Made by a program: the position numbers and the translations under genes
The notes under the pieces: model-generated
Seen by the model: only the letters and a program-made list of their open reading frames with translations
Database searches by the model: none
Told to the model about the DNA's origin: nothing
Source: Pempheris klunzingeri
Taxonomy: Eukaryota > Chordata > Actinopteri > Acropomatiformes > Pempheridae
Length of the DNA: 64,000 nt
Direction of reading: 5' to 3'
NCBI RefSeq assembly: GCF_042242105.1
Contig: NC_092029.1
Location: forward strand, 14,742,885 to 14,806,884
Shown: one piece after another, positions 1-27,100 of the stretch
How the letters are laid out: every line of letters begins with the position of its first letter
Position numbering within the stretch: position 1 is the first letter of the stretch

Positions 1-26
1 AGGGATCTAGAACCTACCAGAGCCAC

Positions 27-27
<1 letters not shown>

Positions 28-83
<56 letters not shown>
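28..83. repeat. (CA)n microsatellite
   Basis: Uninterrupted CA dinucleotide run of about 28 units. Confidence 0.97.
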
Positions 84-86
<3 letters not shown>

Positions 87-843
87 CAGTAGCCTGACAA
101 CGGGCCTGGAACCTACAACAGCAACACCATGGCAACCAAAACATTCATTGTGACATTGTTCACACAGCAAAATAAATGGCGGATCAGGATGATCGCGTCC
201 AGCATAGTGATGCTATTAAACCAGGAGAGCCACTGATGTTGAACAATAAAATAAAATAACAGGGTTAGAGAGCTGATTGTTCAGTTACATCTATCAGTTA
301 ATTGATTAATCGATCGATCGACAGTGTACATTAAGCAACCAGCTGACACACTTGGTATTCACGAGCTGTCTGAGGGGTTCGCATGAGGCGTTTGTTGGCT
401 GTTCCCTCTACATGTTGAAGCAGATATAGACAGTAAGCAAGTACATTTAAAAGAGATACGAATAGAGCCACCCAACCCACAAACCACCACCACCACCAAT
501 AATAATAATAGTAATAACAACAATAACAACAAAAATGAATGAATTTGAATAGAAGGATGATATCACTATCCTGGGAAAAGCTGATTTAAAGTGGCCCACA
601 GACAATCACAGGGAAAATGTCTCTGTGCTTTTATTTTGTTGTTGATTTATTAGCATGCATTATAAACTAGACTAATGTGCCTTGTGTAATGAAGAGTGAC
701 CGATCATGTCCCCTTAGTGGTAATGACATCTCTCAAGGATTCCCATTGTCATCACTTCGTTGCACGTTAACATTCACTTCCTTCCTTTTCAAAATATTAG
801 TTATCTCATCCATAAAACAACACTTAGGCCTCTTCATTTCCTT

Positions 844-894
844 GAGCCACTGGGCCATCTGTGGCCATCTGTGGCCCAGATGGCCCAGTGGCTC
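844..894. repeat. Perfect 18-bp inverted repeat with 15-bp loop
   Basis: Bases 844-861 are exactly the reverse complement of 877-894. The loop at 862-876 itself repeats the GGCCATCTGT word found in the arm. The arms are GC-rich in AT-rich surroundings. A transcript from either strand would fold into a strong hairpin. Confidence 0.9.
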
Positions 895-1085
895 CATGGT
901 AAGGTGATCAAAAGCTGTGGCAGGGATGGCAGATTATAACTACAGTCTATGGATATAACCCCAAAATAAACATTGTAGGATCAAGAGATGGAGCTCTACA
1001 TTCACCACTCACTGAAAAGTCCTACTGATGCAGTTAATATTTTTGGATTTATCTCACAAACACATCACATAATATACACATTATC

Positions 1086-1109
1086 ATGATGATGATGATG
1101 ATGATGATG
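1086..1109. repeat. (ATG)8 microsatellite
   Basis: Eight tandem ATG/GAT trinucleotides. Confidence 0.95.
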
Positions 1110-1240
1110 CTTATTATTGTTTAGTAATGTTTATTTGTAGTTCGCACTGGTAATATAGTGGTACTATTATTACTTGTGAGTTCAGTGCTGTTGGAGTAGC
1201 CAATATCAGAGTTAGTGGCTGTCAGACAACATTTTCCATC

Positions 1241-1509
1241 TCCGTCCAGCGGCCACGTCCCGATATGCAAATCAAGCGCGCCTGTACTCTGGTACGTAGA
1301 GCGCTTGCGTCAATGTTTTTGAAGGCCCGCGACTAGCCAACGTGCTAATCCAACATACGGAACGTTACAGAGATTTTCACAACTAATAGCTCACCCATAG
1401 TGGGTTTTATCACTCTGTACGTCACCTGTTCCCGGGTACGTATAAAAGGATATTTTCATGTTCATTACGAGCTCACATTTAGCCCGCTAAAGTGGATTTT
1501 GTCTGTCAG
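1241..1509 (+). promoter_or_regulatory. rbm25: Probable rbm25 promoter and noncoding first exon
   Basis: Seen: a perfect octamer motif ATGCAAAT at 1265-1272, a CpG-bearing stretch, and a TATA-like TATAAAA at 1441-1447. A usable splice donor (CAG|GTGGCG) lies at 1509/1510, and the next acceptor is the coding exon's at 2019/2020. This implies a short untranslated first exon of roughly 1470-1509. The start site is inferred, not observed. The following intron (1510-2019) is dense in GCTAGC/TTAGCT words. Confidence 0.45.
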
Positions 1510-2041
1510 GTGGCGTAAACACCAGCTCTAGCTAATGTTAGCTTAGCCAACTTTAGCTGTGCCGGGTATGGTAGCGTGCTTGATGCTAGCTTTAGCTAAC
1601 AAAGCTGTCAGCTTTTTGGTAACTTTAATTGGGGTCGAGTTATTTAACGTTAGCTACTCTATGATATACCGGGACAACACAAAGTGATACTACTTCAACC
1701 GTGGGGCTTAGTGATGTGAAATGACTGATTGTTACCGCTCTACGATAAGCTAAGCTAACCTCAAGCAGCGCTACAGTTGGATAGTAAAAGTCATAAATCG
1801 ATGTCGGATTTGTAAATGAAGCAAACTATGGTACCCACACAATCATGGCAGTTTTTTCAGCGTACTTGCTAACATTTTTTAAATAGAATAAGCTAACGCA
1901 TCTCTTTGCACCGTAATGCTGATGTTAGGTTTGTGTTTTTTTGAGGAGTTTATTCAAGTGTGAGTTTAACACATCATAGATGAATAGGCTGCTAACGACT
2001 GTCACTGTTTGCTCATCAGGTTGGACTGATTCACAGCCAGG

Positions 2042-12261
<10,220 letters not shown>

Positions 12262-13090
12262 GTGACGCAACCACTGAATGAAGATCTTTTTTTTTTTTTT
12301 TTTTCCTTCTCTCCCCCCACACCATGTATAATAGTGTAGAGCAATTGTCACCCCAAACGAAGCGACTTGTCCACACCAGTACAGACTGTAACTGCAGATT
12401 CTGCTCATACTCAGGCCACATTCGCCTCCCCTCGGTTTGCTGGTGCTGATTTTTGTCGGTGTGCTTTCGTGTATATACAGTACGTCATTATTTGAGTGAG
12501 ACGAAATCATTCTGACGGGAAACTGCTGACAGATATCCAGGACCACCGCTGTGTTGCCACATAAAGTCCTATACTTTATTTGTATACATACCAACGCACA
12601 CTTTGTGGGAAGAGTTCACCGGTTTCATGAACTTTCCTCTGAAGTCTCTTAAGGTGTGAGATCTGGCTTGCAGTTGAATGTGGGTCGGTGGCCACAGACG
12701 ATACATACCTACAACAAGGATGTAATGTTTTTTACAGGGTTATTTATTCAGGGGTTTGGACACAACTACAGTTTATTTCTGTCGAGTTAACACTTTTTTT
12801 TTTCCCTGTTCATTTTTCCTCATCACATTCCTAAAACGTGTCGACATGTCCTCATCCTCAGAGCATCTCAAAAAAAAGCACCCAGTTGTCATTTTGAAAT
12901 GTGTCTACTGAAGACCTACGGAATATCTCGGGTGGTGCCATCCCAGCAACTGTTGAAGCGCACGCACACGTCATAACCACTATAGGAAAATGAGCTAAGA
13001 ACGGGAAAATAAATTCAGGTTGTGAAGATGCTCTCCATTTGTTTTTGTATTGGTGAACATTTGAATAAAGTTGATTTTTATAACAGTTTA
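12262..13090 (+). other. rbm25: rbm25 3' untranslated region
   Basis: Follows the TAA stop. It holds a T-run at 12287-12304 and two poly(A) signals: AATAAA at 13008-13013 and AATAAA at 13064-13069. The mRNA end is inferred about 15-20 nt after the second. Confidence 0.75.
13064..13069 (+). terminator. rbm25: rbm25 poly(A) signal
   Basis: Canonical AATAAA, about 800 nt after the stop codon, followed by a T-rich stretch. Confidence 0.75.
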
Positions 13091-14394
13091 TGAACCAGCA
13101 ATTTTATTTTCTCACAAATCACTGTCATGAGTCAAAGGATGGGAAAACAAAATGTAAAATGGTTAAGATGCAAATATAAATAACGAGGGTAACCAGTGTT
13201 TAAAGCTTGAACTCTGTTTTAATCACTATTTGAAACCTGCTCAATAGTAACTTCATGTTCTTAATTAAAGAGTAAAATGACCATTTTTAAAGATCCGCTG
13301 CAATTCAAGTGTAACCTCTTTTGGTGACAACATTTTCGGTGTCGTGAAGAGACGCGTTAAAGCATAACTCCAGTATTCTTAAACCTGGACCCTATTTTTT
13401 TTTTTACATAATTTGGGGTTTGAAATGACTGGAGCCTACAAAACGTTTTGGAACTGGGCCAGTAGATCACTGCAGCTGTGAATCTGATTGCAAACAAGCT
13501 ACAGTTGCTGTAACAACCCTTTGGGGCAACTGAAGTGCTGTTTTTGGCACTGACAGGATCAGGTTGTTATTCAATGTGTCAGACAACATTATACAAAGGT
13601 TTGCTAGATTCTTTTTAAACAGAAAAGTATCTCTCTGTTTAAATCCACCAGACTCAAAACAGTAATTTTACCTCACAGAACACTAGTATTAAAAATGATG
13701 TTGTGACTTCTGTGTTTTAACACCTTAGTTGGGATCTAAACAGACTCTTTAAAACAACCAAGTCACAGCAACAACACCCATGTTCTATGTGGTAAAATCG
13801 CTGTTTTTGTCAATGGAGTTTGGTGACTTTGAACCGAGTTAAGTGAACGACAGCTTCTGGCTCAACAAAATGGTCCTTAAAGGTTTGTCTCTGTCGGGAC
13901 ACAGAGTATAAATCTAAGTGGCAAAAACACTTTTGGTGGACGCACTTTGACAAACAACTGTGGCGAACCCTCCTGGCTGACAATTTTCTAGACTAACTTC
14001 AAAATGTTTTATACCTACCAGTTATTTCAAACCTACAATATGTAAAAAAGATATTTTGTCAGAGTATGCACTACAATATACATTATTGGTTCATTTCTAT
14101 GGTATGTGTAACATGTAACATAGTTCAGCTGATACTTTGTGGGAGGCGATGGGTCAATTTCAGCCTGCTTCAAACCACCTTTTTGTTTGTGACGTTAACA
14201 TTAAACCTTCTTTTAAACTTTAAAAGCAACAGAGAGATTACACTTCAGTTTGAGGGTGATGGCAGATTTGAATGACTTTAGATTTGTAGTGGGTGAACCT
14301 CTTTGGTGCTGGAAAAATCATTCCAAGGGAATTAAAATTTCTGTCTATCACATGTCAAACAGTCCACTCATAGCAGCTGACAAATACGCACTGA
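13091..14394. other. Convergent intergenic region, probably mostly interspersed repeat
   Basis: Between the rbm25 and eif2s1 3' ends. From about 13357 (TTAA) to about 14060 the sequence has the look of a common percomorph interspersed element, opening with wording such as CTCCAGTATTCTTAAACCTGG. I could not find a matching inverted end. No credible gene is seen; the 69-codon frame at 14066-14275 has no recognisable features. Confidence 0.4.
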
Positions 14395-14923
14395 GATCAA
14401 AACTTCCAGAACTTTATTGATGCCATGTGAACTTAACAAGAGCAGGTCTTGCCAGTAAAAACCCTTTAACTGGAGGAGGAAACAGCACATAAAGTCACCG
14501 CTATGCGACTCCCCTTAAATCAATCACATCCGGTGACCGGCCAGAGATGAAGCGCCACGGATACTGAAGACACTGAGCTCTTAAGCAAGAGGTAAGTGAA
14601 GGCCACTGCTTGTAAACAGCTTTTGTTGTTTTTTATTGTTATTCAAATCAGTGTACTTAAAAATAGACACTATAATGATGTTTAAATTGTAATTTAACTT
14701 TCCTTGTGTCCATGTCTGGATAAGAAGACGGCTTTCTGTGTTGCCGTCTACTGAAACAAACCTCGCTACAGAACAAACCGGGACGTTTGCCAATGAACTA
14801 TTAACACCAGTTAATGTTTGCAATGTGAAAGATAACATCTGTTGGACTGAGTGACTGTGGCCAGGTCTGTCCACATTTCTCCTCTCCTGTTTTTCCCACC
14901 AGCTTTCCTCAGAGGACCGCCCT
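14395..14923 (-). other. eif2s1: eif2s1 3' untranslated region
   Basis: Lies downstream of the eif2s1 stop on the - strand. AATAAA on that strand at 14418-14413 is the likely poly(A) signal, giving an mRNA end near 14395. Confidence 0.7.
14413..14418 (-). terminator. eif2s1: eif2s1 poly(A) signal
   Basis: AATAAA on the - strand (TTTATT on +), about 510 nt after the stop codon. Confidence 0.7.
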
Positions 14924-19458
<4,535 letters not shown>

Positions 19459-19859
19459 CTGTGTCATATGGTTACAGGACGATACGCCGGAATGTTCTGT
19501 GCTGGAAGTGTTTAAATGCCCTATTATGTGTTTCTTCGTAGATTTTTTAATGAAAAAGTCGGGCCCGCTAGCTCACATTCATGGGTGTGCTAATTTTCGC
19601 GACCCGGAAAAGATCGTCAGAGCTTTTCCGACGCGCGCATGTGCAGAGCGGGTTCGGTTCAGTCACATGACCAGAGGCCAGCTGATCATCACGGACGGGC
19701 AGTCGGACAAGATCACGAATATATCGGCTCGATCCGTGCGTCTAATCCTGCACGAAAAACAACGAGCTTTGTGAGGCTACTAGAACAGAATAAAAGCTAA
19801 CGTTTCGGTGTTAATTTAAGGAAACACAAGACCGCAATCATCGACCAAAGGACGCGAAG
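19459..19859. promoter_or_regulatory. Shared head-to-head promoter of eif2s1 and atp6v1d
   Basis: eif2s1 begins leftward from a noncoding exon whose donor is at 19459, and atp6v1d begins rightward with its ATG at 19860. Under 400 bp lies between them, so the promoter must be bidirectional. The centre at 19590-19720 is CpG-rich (for example GACGCGCGCATG) with no TATA box. GTCACATGAC at 19662-19671 is an M-box/E-box of the type bound by the MITF/TFE family. The exact start sites are inferred. Confidence 0.8.
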
Positions 19860-22499
<2,640 letters not shown>

Positions 22500-23045
22500 A
22501 GCGCTCTAAAGGCTGGCCGTCACCGACTTCACCCATCATCCTATTTATTCTGTGCCTCTGAGGCCACGTTTATGTCTTCTTTATGACGCCAGTGATGAAA
22601 GTTGTGTTTTTGGTGTACTCGTCTGTGATGATTTGTCCCGTTGTTTCAGTGCTGGAGAGCGCTGCGTGTCTCCAGATTTGTCGCTGTACAGAACCGAAGT
22701 GTGGACACACTTGGAGAGAAGTCACTTCACTATTATAAAGTAATATGAATCTAAATATGTTTACACATGGTTTGCGAGTGAAATTAACGAAGCATTCCGT
22801 GTGACGAAGAAACTTATTTCACCTTCCTCACAACATTTAGAGCCATTGCATGCTGTAAAGTTTAAGGTGGTTGTAGATGGAGTGTGTGTGTGTGTGAGTC
22901 TGTGTTGTGGAGGCCCGTCCCGCGGGGTTGTTCTTGTTACCTCATTTGAGGATTTGAGTTTACCATTTGTGACCCCGCTGTAAAACTGTGTGCAAGTCAA
23001 CAAAAGCCCCCACGCTTCATCCAAATAAAGACATCATCAGTATCC
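22500..23045 (+). other. atp6v1d: atp6v1d 3' untranslated region
   Basis: Runs from the TGA stop to just past AATAAA at 23024-23029. The short frames inside it on either strand show no protein character. Confidence 0.75.
23024..23029 (+). terminator. atp6v1d: atp6v1d poly(A) signal
   Basis: Canonical AATAAA, 525 nt after the stop codon. Confidence 0.8.
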
Positions 23046-23334
23046 AGCCAACGCCTCAATTCTTCAAGGTGAGATTCTACAGGTTGTTACAGTTTTACAA
23101 TCAGGCTTTTAAATTAACGTAGCGGATTTTCAAGCCCATATGTAAAGGAAAAGGAAGTGGGATCCAAGTGTTGAGGTAACCCAGGAATGGCAGCTATCTT
23201 GCACCACAATACTACATTCAACACATTATTTTTAGCTACTGTAGGAATCCTCAAGGGCTGAATTAGTACACAGTTGTGTTGCAACATTAATATGACCAGC
23301 AGATTAGACGGCAGGTGGAATCACTTGTTCACAT

Positions 23335-24134
23335 ATGTATCTGGTTTTATTCACACTTCAGAATTGTGCTTATGATTTCAAGAAAAGAAGCAAAACCTTG
23401 TTTGTTACGCTCAGAGATAACATGTTTTGTTGATAAAAGCTTATCTCAGCAGTATTTTGCAGCATGATAGACTGACAGTAAAGAGAACCAGCTAGAGACG
23501 ATGTGTCAGATTTGAGGTCCTTCATAACAGCGACATGAGACAACACAAAATAATACTGACAGTGGCGTGGAGCAGATTACAGCAGATTTCCCTTCTGTGT
23601 CTGAATGGAAGACGTTACACGGCAGCCGCTTTAATCATGGCCGCTTCTCTTCAGTCTGGTACCTGCTTCATCAGGACGTCATTTTATAACTGTGACATTA
23701 ACACTCTCCCAGCTGAGTGCACCGTTTCGTACATCACACACACACACAAAATGTAATGATAAAATATGTGATCCTTTTGACTAGAAAATATATATTTACA
23801 ATTATAAATAACTATTAAGGATAGCATAGAAATATTTCTATTTGTTTGATAAATGACTTTGCATAAAACTGAGATTGACAAGAAACTTCATGTAACAAAC
23901 AGAAAAAAAAAAAAAAAAAAATCACACACACAGAGACAAAAAGAAATGTAAGAAACTTGAGTCCATCCCTGCAACATGTGGTGAGGATCACCTCCTCTGT
24001 AAACGAGGAGAATGTGCAAGCGAAAATCCAGTGACAATCAGCACCGTCCATCTTTCATTTAACGATCTCCGGGAAACATTCACTGTTGCTCTGCTGTTTA
24101 CCTCCCTCTACTCTGAGGTCAGACCCTGTGACCT
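23335..24134 (-). other. pals1: pals1 3' untranslated region (end uncertain)
   Basis: DNA downstream of the pals1 stop on the - strand. AATAAA on that strand at 23351-23346 is a plausible poly(A) signal; an ATTAAA near 23629-23634 is an earlier alternative. The region includes an A-run at 23903-23921 on the + strand. If the distal signal is used, the pals1 and atp6v1d mRNA ends are about 300 bp apart. Confidence 0.5.
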
Positions 24135-27100
24135 CTAGCACAGCCAGGAGGTGGGCACCCACTGTGGCTCAGTGTCCAGCTTCTCTATCAGCCTGCGCAG
24201 CTCGTGGAAGGCCTGGTCTGGATCCATGTTCACAATGGTGGCATCGAAGAAGTGGCCGAAATTGTTCTCCATCTCTCGGGCCTTCTCAATGACCTCCTTA
24301 AGCTCTTCAGGCTGAGCGCAGAAAACAAGAAGAGAGAAATCCTCAATGGTCATTAATTCTTTACTTTTATGAAGGTTATATTTTGATTTTGTTGTGATAG
24401 CTGTTTTCTCTATATCGCTTGGTTATGCAATGATGTCATGTTCTTGTCATGTTATTGTGTATTTAGAGTACCAGGAGTAAATGATTTGTTTTTACTATTT
24501 CTGCCCAGATAAAGATGCTGTGAGGTCAAAACTAGACTATTAAAATTGACATAACTTATTCTGTTGCTCTGCCTAAAGGCCCTTTGAGACACATTTCAGA
24601 CAGATTTTAGCACATTTTGTCTGAAAAGCCCTTAAGTGTTTTAAACCTTAAAGATCCCATATTATGCTCTTTGTCAAGTTCATTCTTGTATTTGGAGATC
24701 CTCTTAGAATAGGTTTAATTGGTTTGATTTTTTGGTCATACCGGACATGGCTGCTGCAGCTGTTTTCAGCCACTATCTGCACATTCTGCTTTAGAAGAAC
24801 AGAACAATCTGTGGCTTTGCCTTCAACACCTTTGTGTTGTGGGGAGCTGGTGTTAGTGAGGTAAAACAAAGGGGTAACAGCATGGTGGACTGAGGAGGTC
24901 TTCAGTGGGTGAGTACAGTCAGCTTGCTGAAGGGCTGGAGGAGGTCACATGATCAACAGATCCCAATATGACATCATAAAGGGAGCAAAATGTGAACATT
25001 GTGTTTTCACACGTTTACAGAAAAATGGGCTGGAAAGTAAAGAGCTTTTCTCATAGTTTGGTAGTTGTTAGGCAACACATATTTATGTTGAAAAACCATT
25101 TTGCATGATATGGGACCTTTAAATGGTTCATTTTCCTTTAAGATGTTTTCTTTCATATGCATATATTAACTTTTAGGAGTGACACTGAACAGTGGGTACC
25201 TTTGGTGTTTTCCCCTCAGTGGCCAGCAGGGTGCGTAGTCGTTCCTGAGAAGGAGGAGCGATGAAGATGACATAGGGCTTGAGGTTGGATGACCTCAGTA
25301 CCCGCAGTGACTGAGAAGAGGAAGAACAGGGATATATATGTATATTACATATATATGAAATGGAAGGACAAACCAAAACAAAGATAAAACAGGACTGAAA
25401 ATCTACCAAACCAAACACTACCATCTTTTTCACTGACTATACAGAGTTTTCCGCATTAATCAGCAGTGATGAGTATCAAACGAAACACAATTTGAGATTT
25501 ATACTCAAGGCCTCAAGGCCAGTGGTTAAGATCATGACATGGAGATGAAATGGGCTTTGTGATTAATGTGTTAGACAGAAATAGTGACAGGTGCTCAGTC
25601 TTTACCCTGGTGTGGAGGCAGAGCAGGCAGATGCGTCCAGAGTTGATGACGTGTCGAACTGAGTCGGTGCTGGTGCCGTACAGGTTCTTCTCGTATTCCC
25701 CAGACTCAATGAACTTCCCGGTCGCTAAGTCGGCTTCAAATGCAGAGCGGCTCACAAAGTGGTACTCGCGCCCATTCCGCTCATCTATCCTTGAGTTTCT
25801 GGTCGTGTCTGAGTCATGAAAGAGGACAAATCAGTTTGACTTGACTCATGAAGTGTTGATGAATATTTGATATTGCGATGTCCCCCTGCTTTAAAAAAGT
25901 GGGGACTTACGTGGAACAGCAACGGCAAACTTTTCCGGTTCAATGGACAGGAGCCTCCGACGCAGCTCATCGTGGCCGCTGTTTGTAGGACCAATCAGAG
26001 CGATGGGCCGTTTGCGATTGGCAGGCTGGTGATAAAGCGACATCTCCTCATAGGTGAGGATGTCATCGTAGTCTGAAGAGACAGTTAGGAGGGGTTAGTG
26101 AAAAAATCCCTGACAAACAATTCTGATCTTTGACCTGTCTGTGAAGGGGGGAAAGAGATTAGAGGGAGATCAACACAACACCACGCTAACATATCATCAT
26201 TCCTGTTTGTGGGAAAGCCTTTATAGTCTCTTTACAACGTCCTGCTTCATACTTGAGTCTCTCAGCAACACATAAAATCAGTGTGCTACAGTTGTTCACT
26301 CGAGAAATGTGTGTGTGTCTGTGTGTGTCTGTCTGAGTGTATATGTGTTGCTATGTGTAAACCAATAACACCACAGGTCCCTTCAAGCCATTTAGGCACC
26401 TGCTGGGCACCTGTTGGTGCCTCCTCTGATCACGTCTCCGGGACTAATCTGACCTGTGACACACCGAGTCTGGACAAGCTGCTGTGAGACCGACAGGACG
26501 TGTCAACTCCAGCTAACGTGTGGGGTTAATACTGACAATGTGAGGACAGTTGCAGTCAGGAGCAGTCTTTCACTGCCGGTGAACGAGAAGCGACAATTGG
26601 AGTTCTTTGGGTTACGGGTGTAGCTTTTTAAACAGCGGTTGCTGAGGGAGAGGGGGCCCATTTTCAAACATGAAACCCACTCCGCAAACTGTTAAGCCTC
26701 TGAAGAGACACAGCTAGAAAAGAAAAAAAAAAAACACACTAAAAAGTGGAATCTTACCAGTATTTCTGCTCACGGTTGATGTGCTCTTCTTCCTCTGTTT
26801 CTTGCTTTTCTTTGCATACCAAAGCTTCCCTGCAGAAACGACAGGGTCAAACAATGTTTGCTTTCAAAAGGGGGATAATCATTTCACTCTGTTACGACCA
26901 CCGTATCTTGAAGTAGTACATGCAAAATGTTTGGGTTTGAGAATTATACCTTGTGTTTTCTCACCACATAGTGTGCATGTCCAAAATTTTACGCTTACCT
27001 TGGTGTTCTCGAGTCCTGTCCGTTAGAGTTTTCTTCAAGGTCTCTCTCTGTTGTTGGAAGCATTTCCCTGAAAAAGAGACGAGCAGAGAGACACAGATCA

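Larger units (their letters stand above)
1..1240. other. Upstream noncoding DNA before rbm25
   Basis: I see no gene here. The stretch holds a (CA)n run near its start, an (ATG)n run at 1086-1109, AT-rich simple sequence around 497-540, and a perfect inverted repeat at 844-894 listed separately. The open frame at 677-907 starts in AT-rich DNA, runs through the inverted repeat and resembles no family I know, so I do not call it a gene. Confidence 0.6.
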
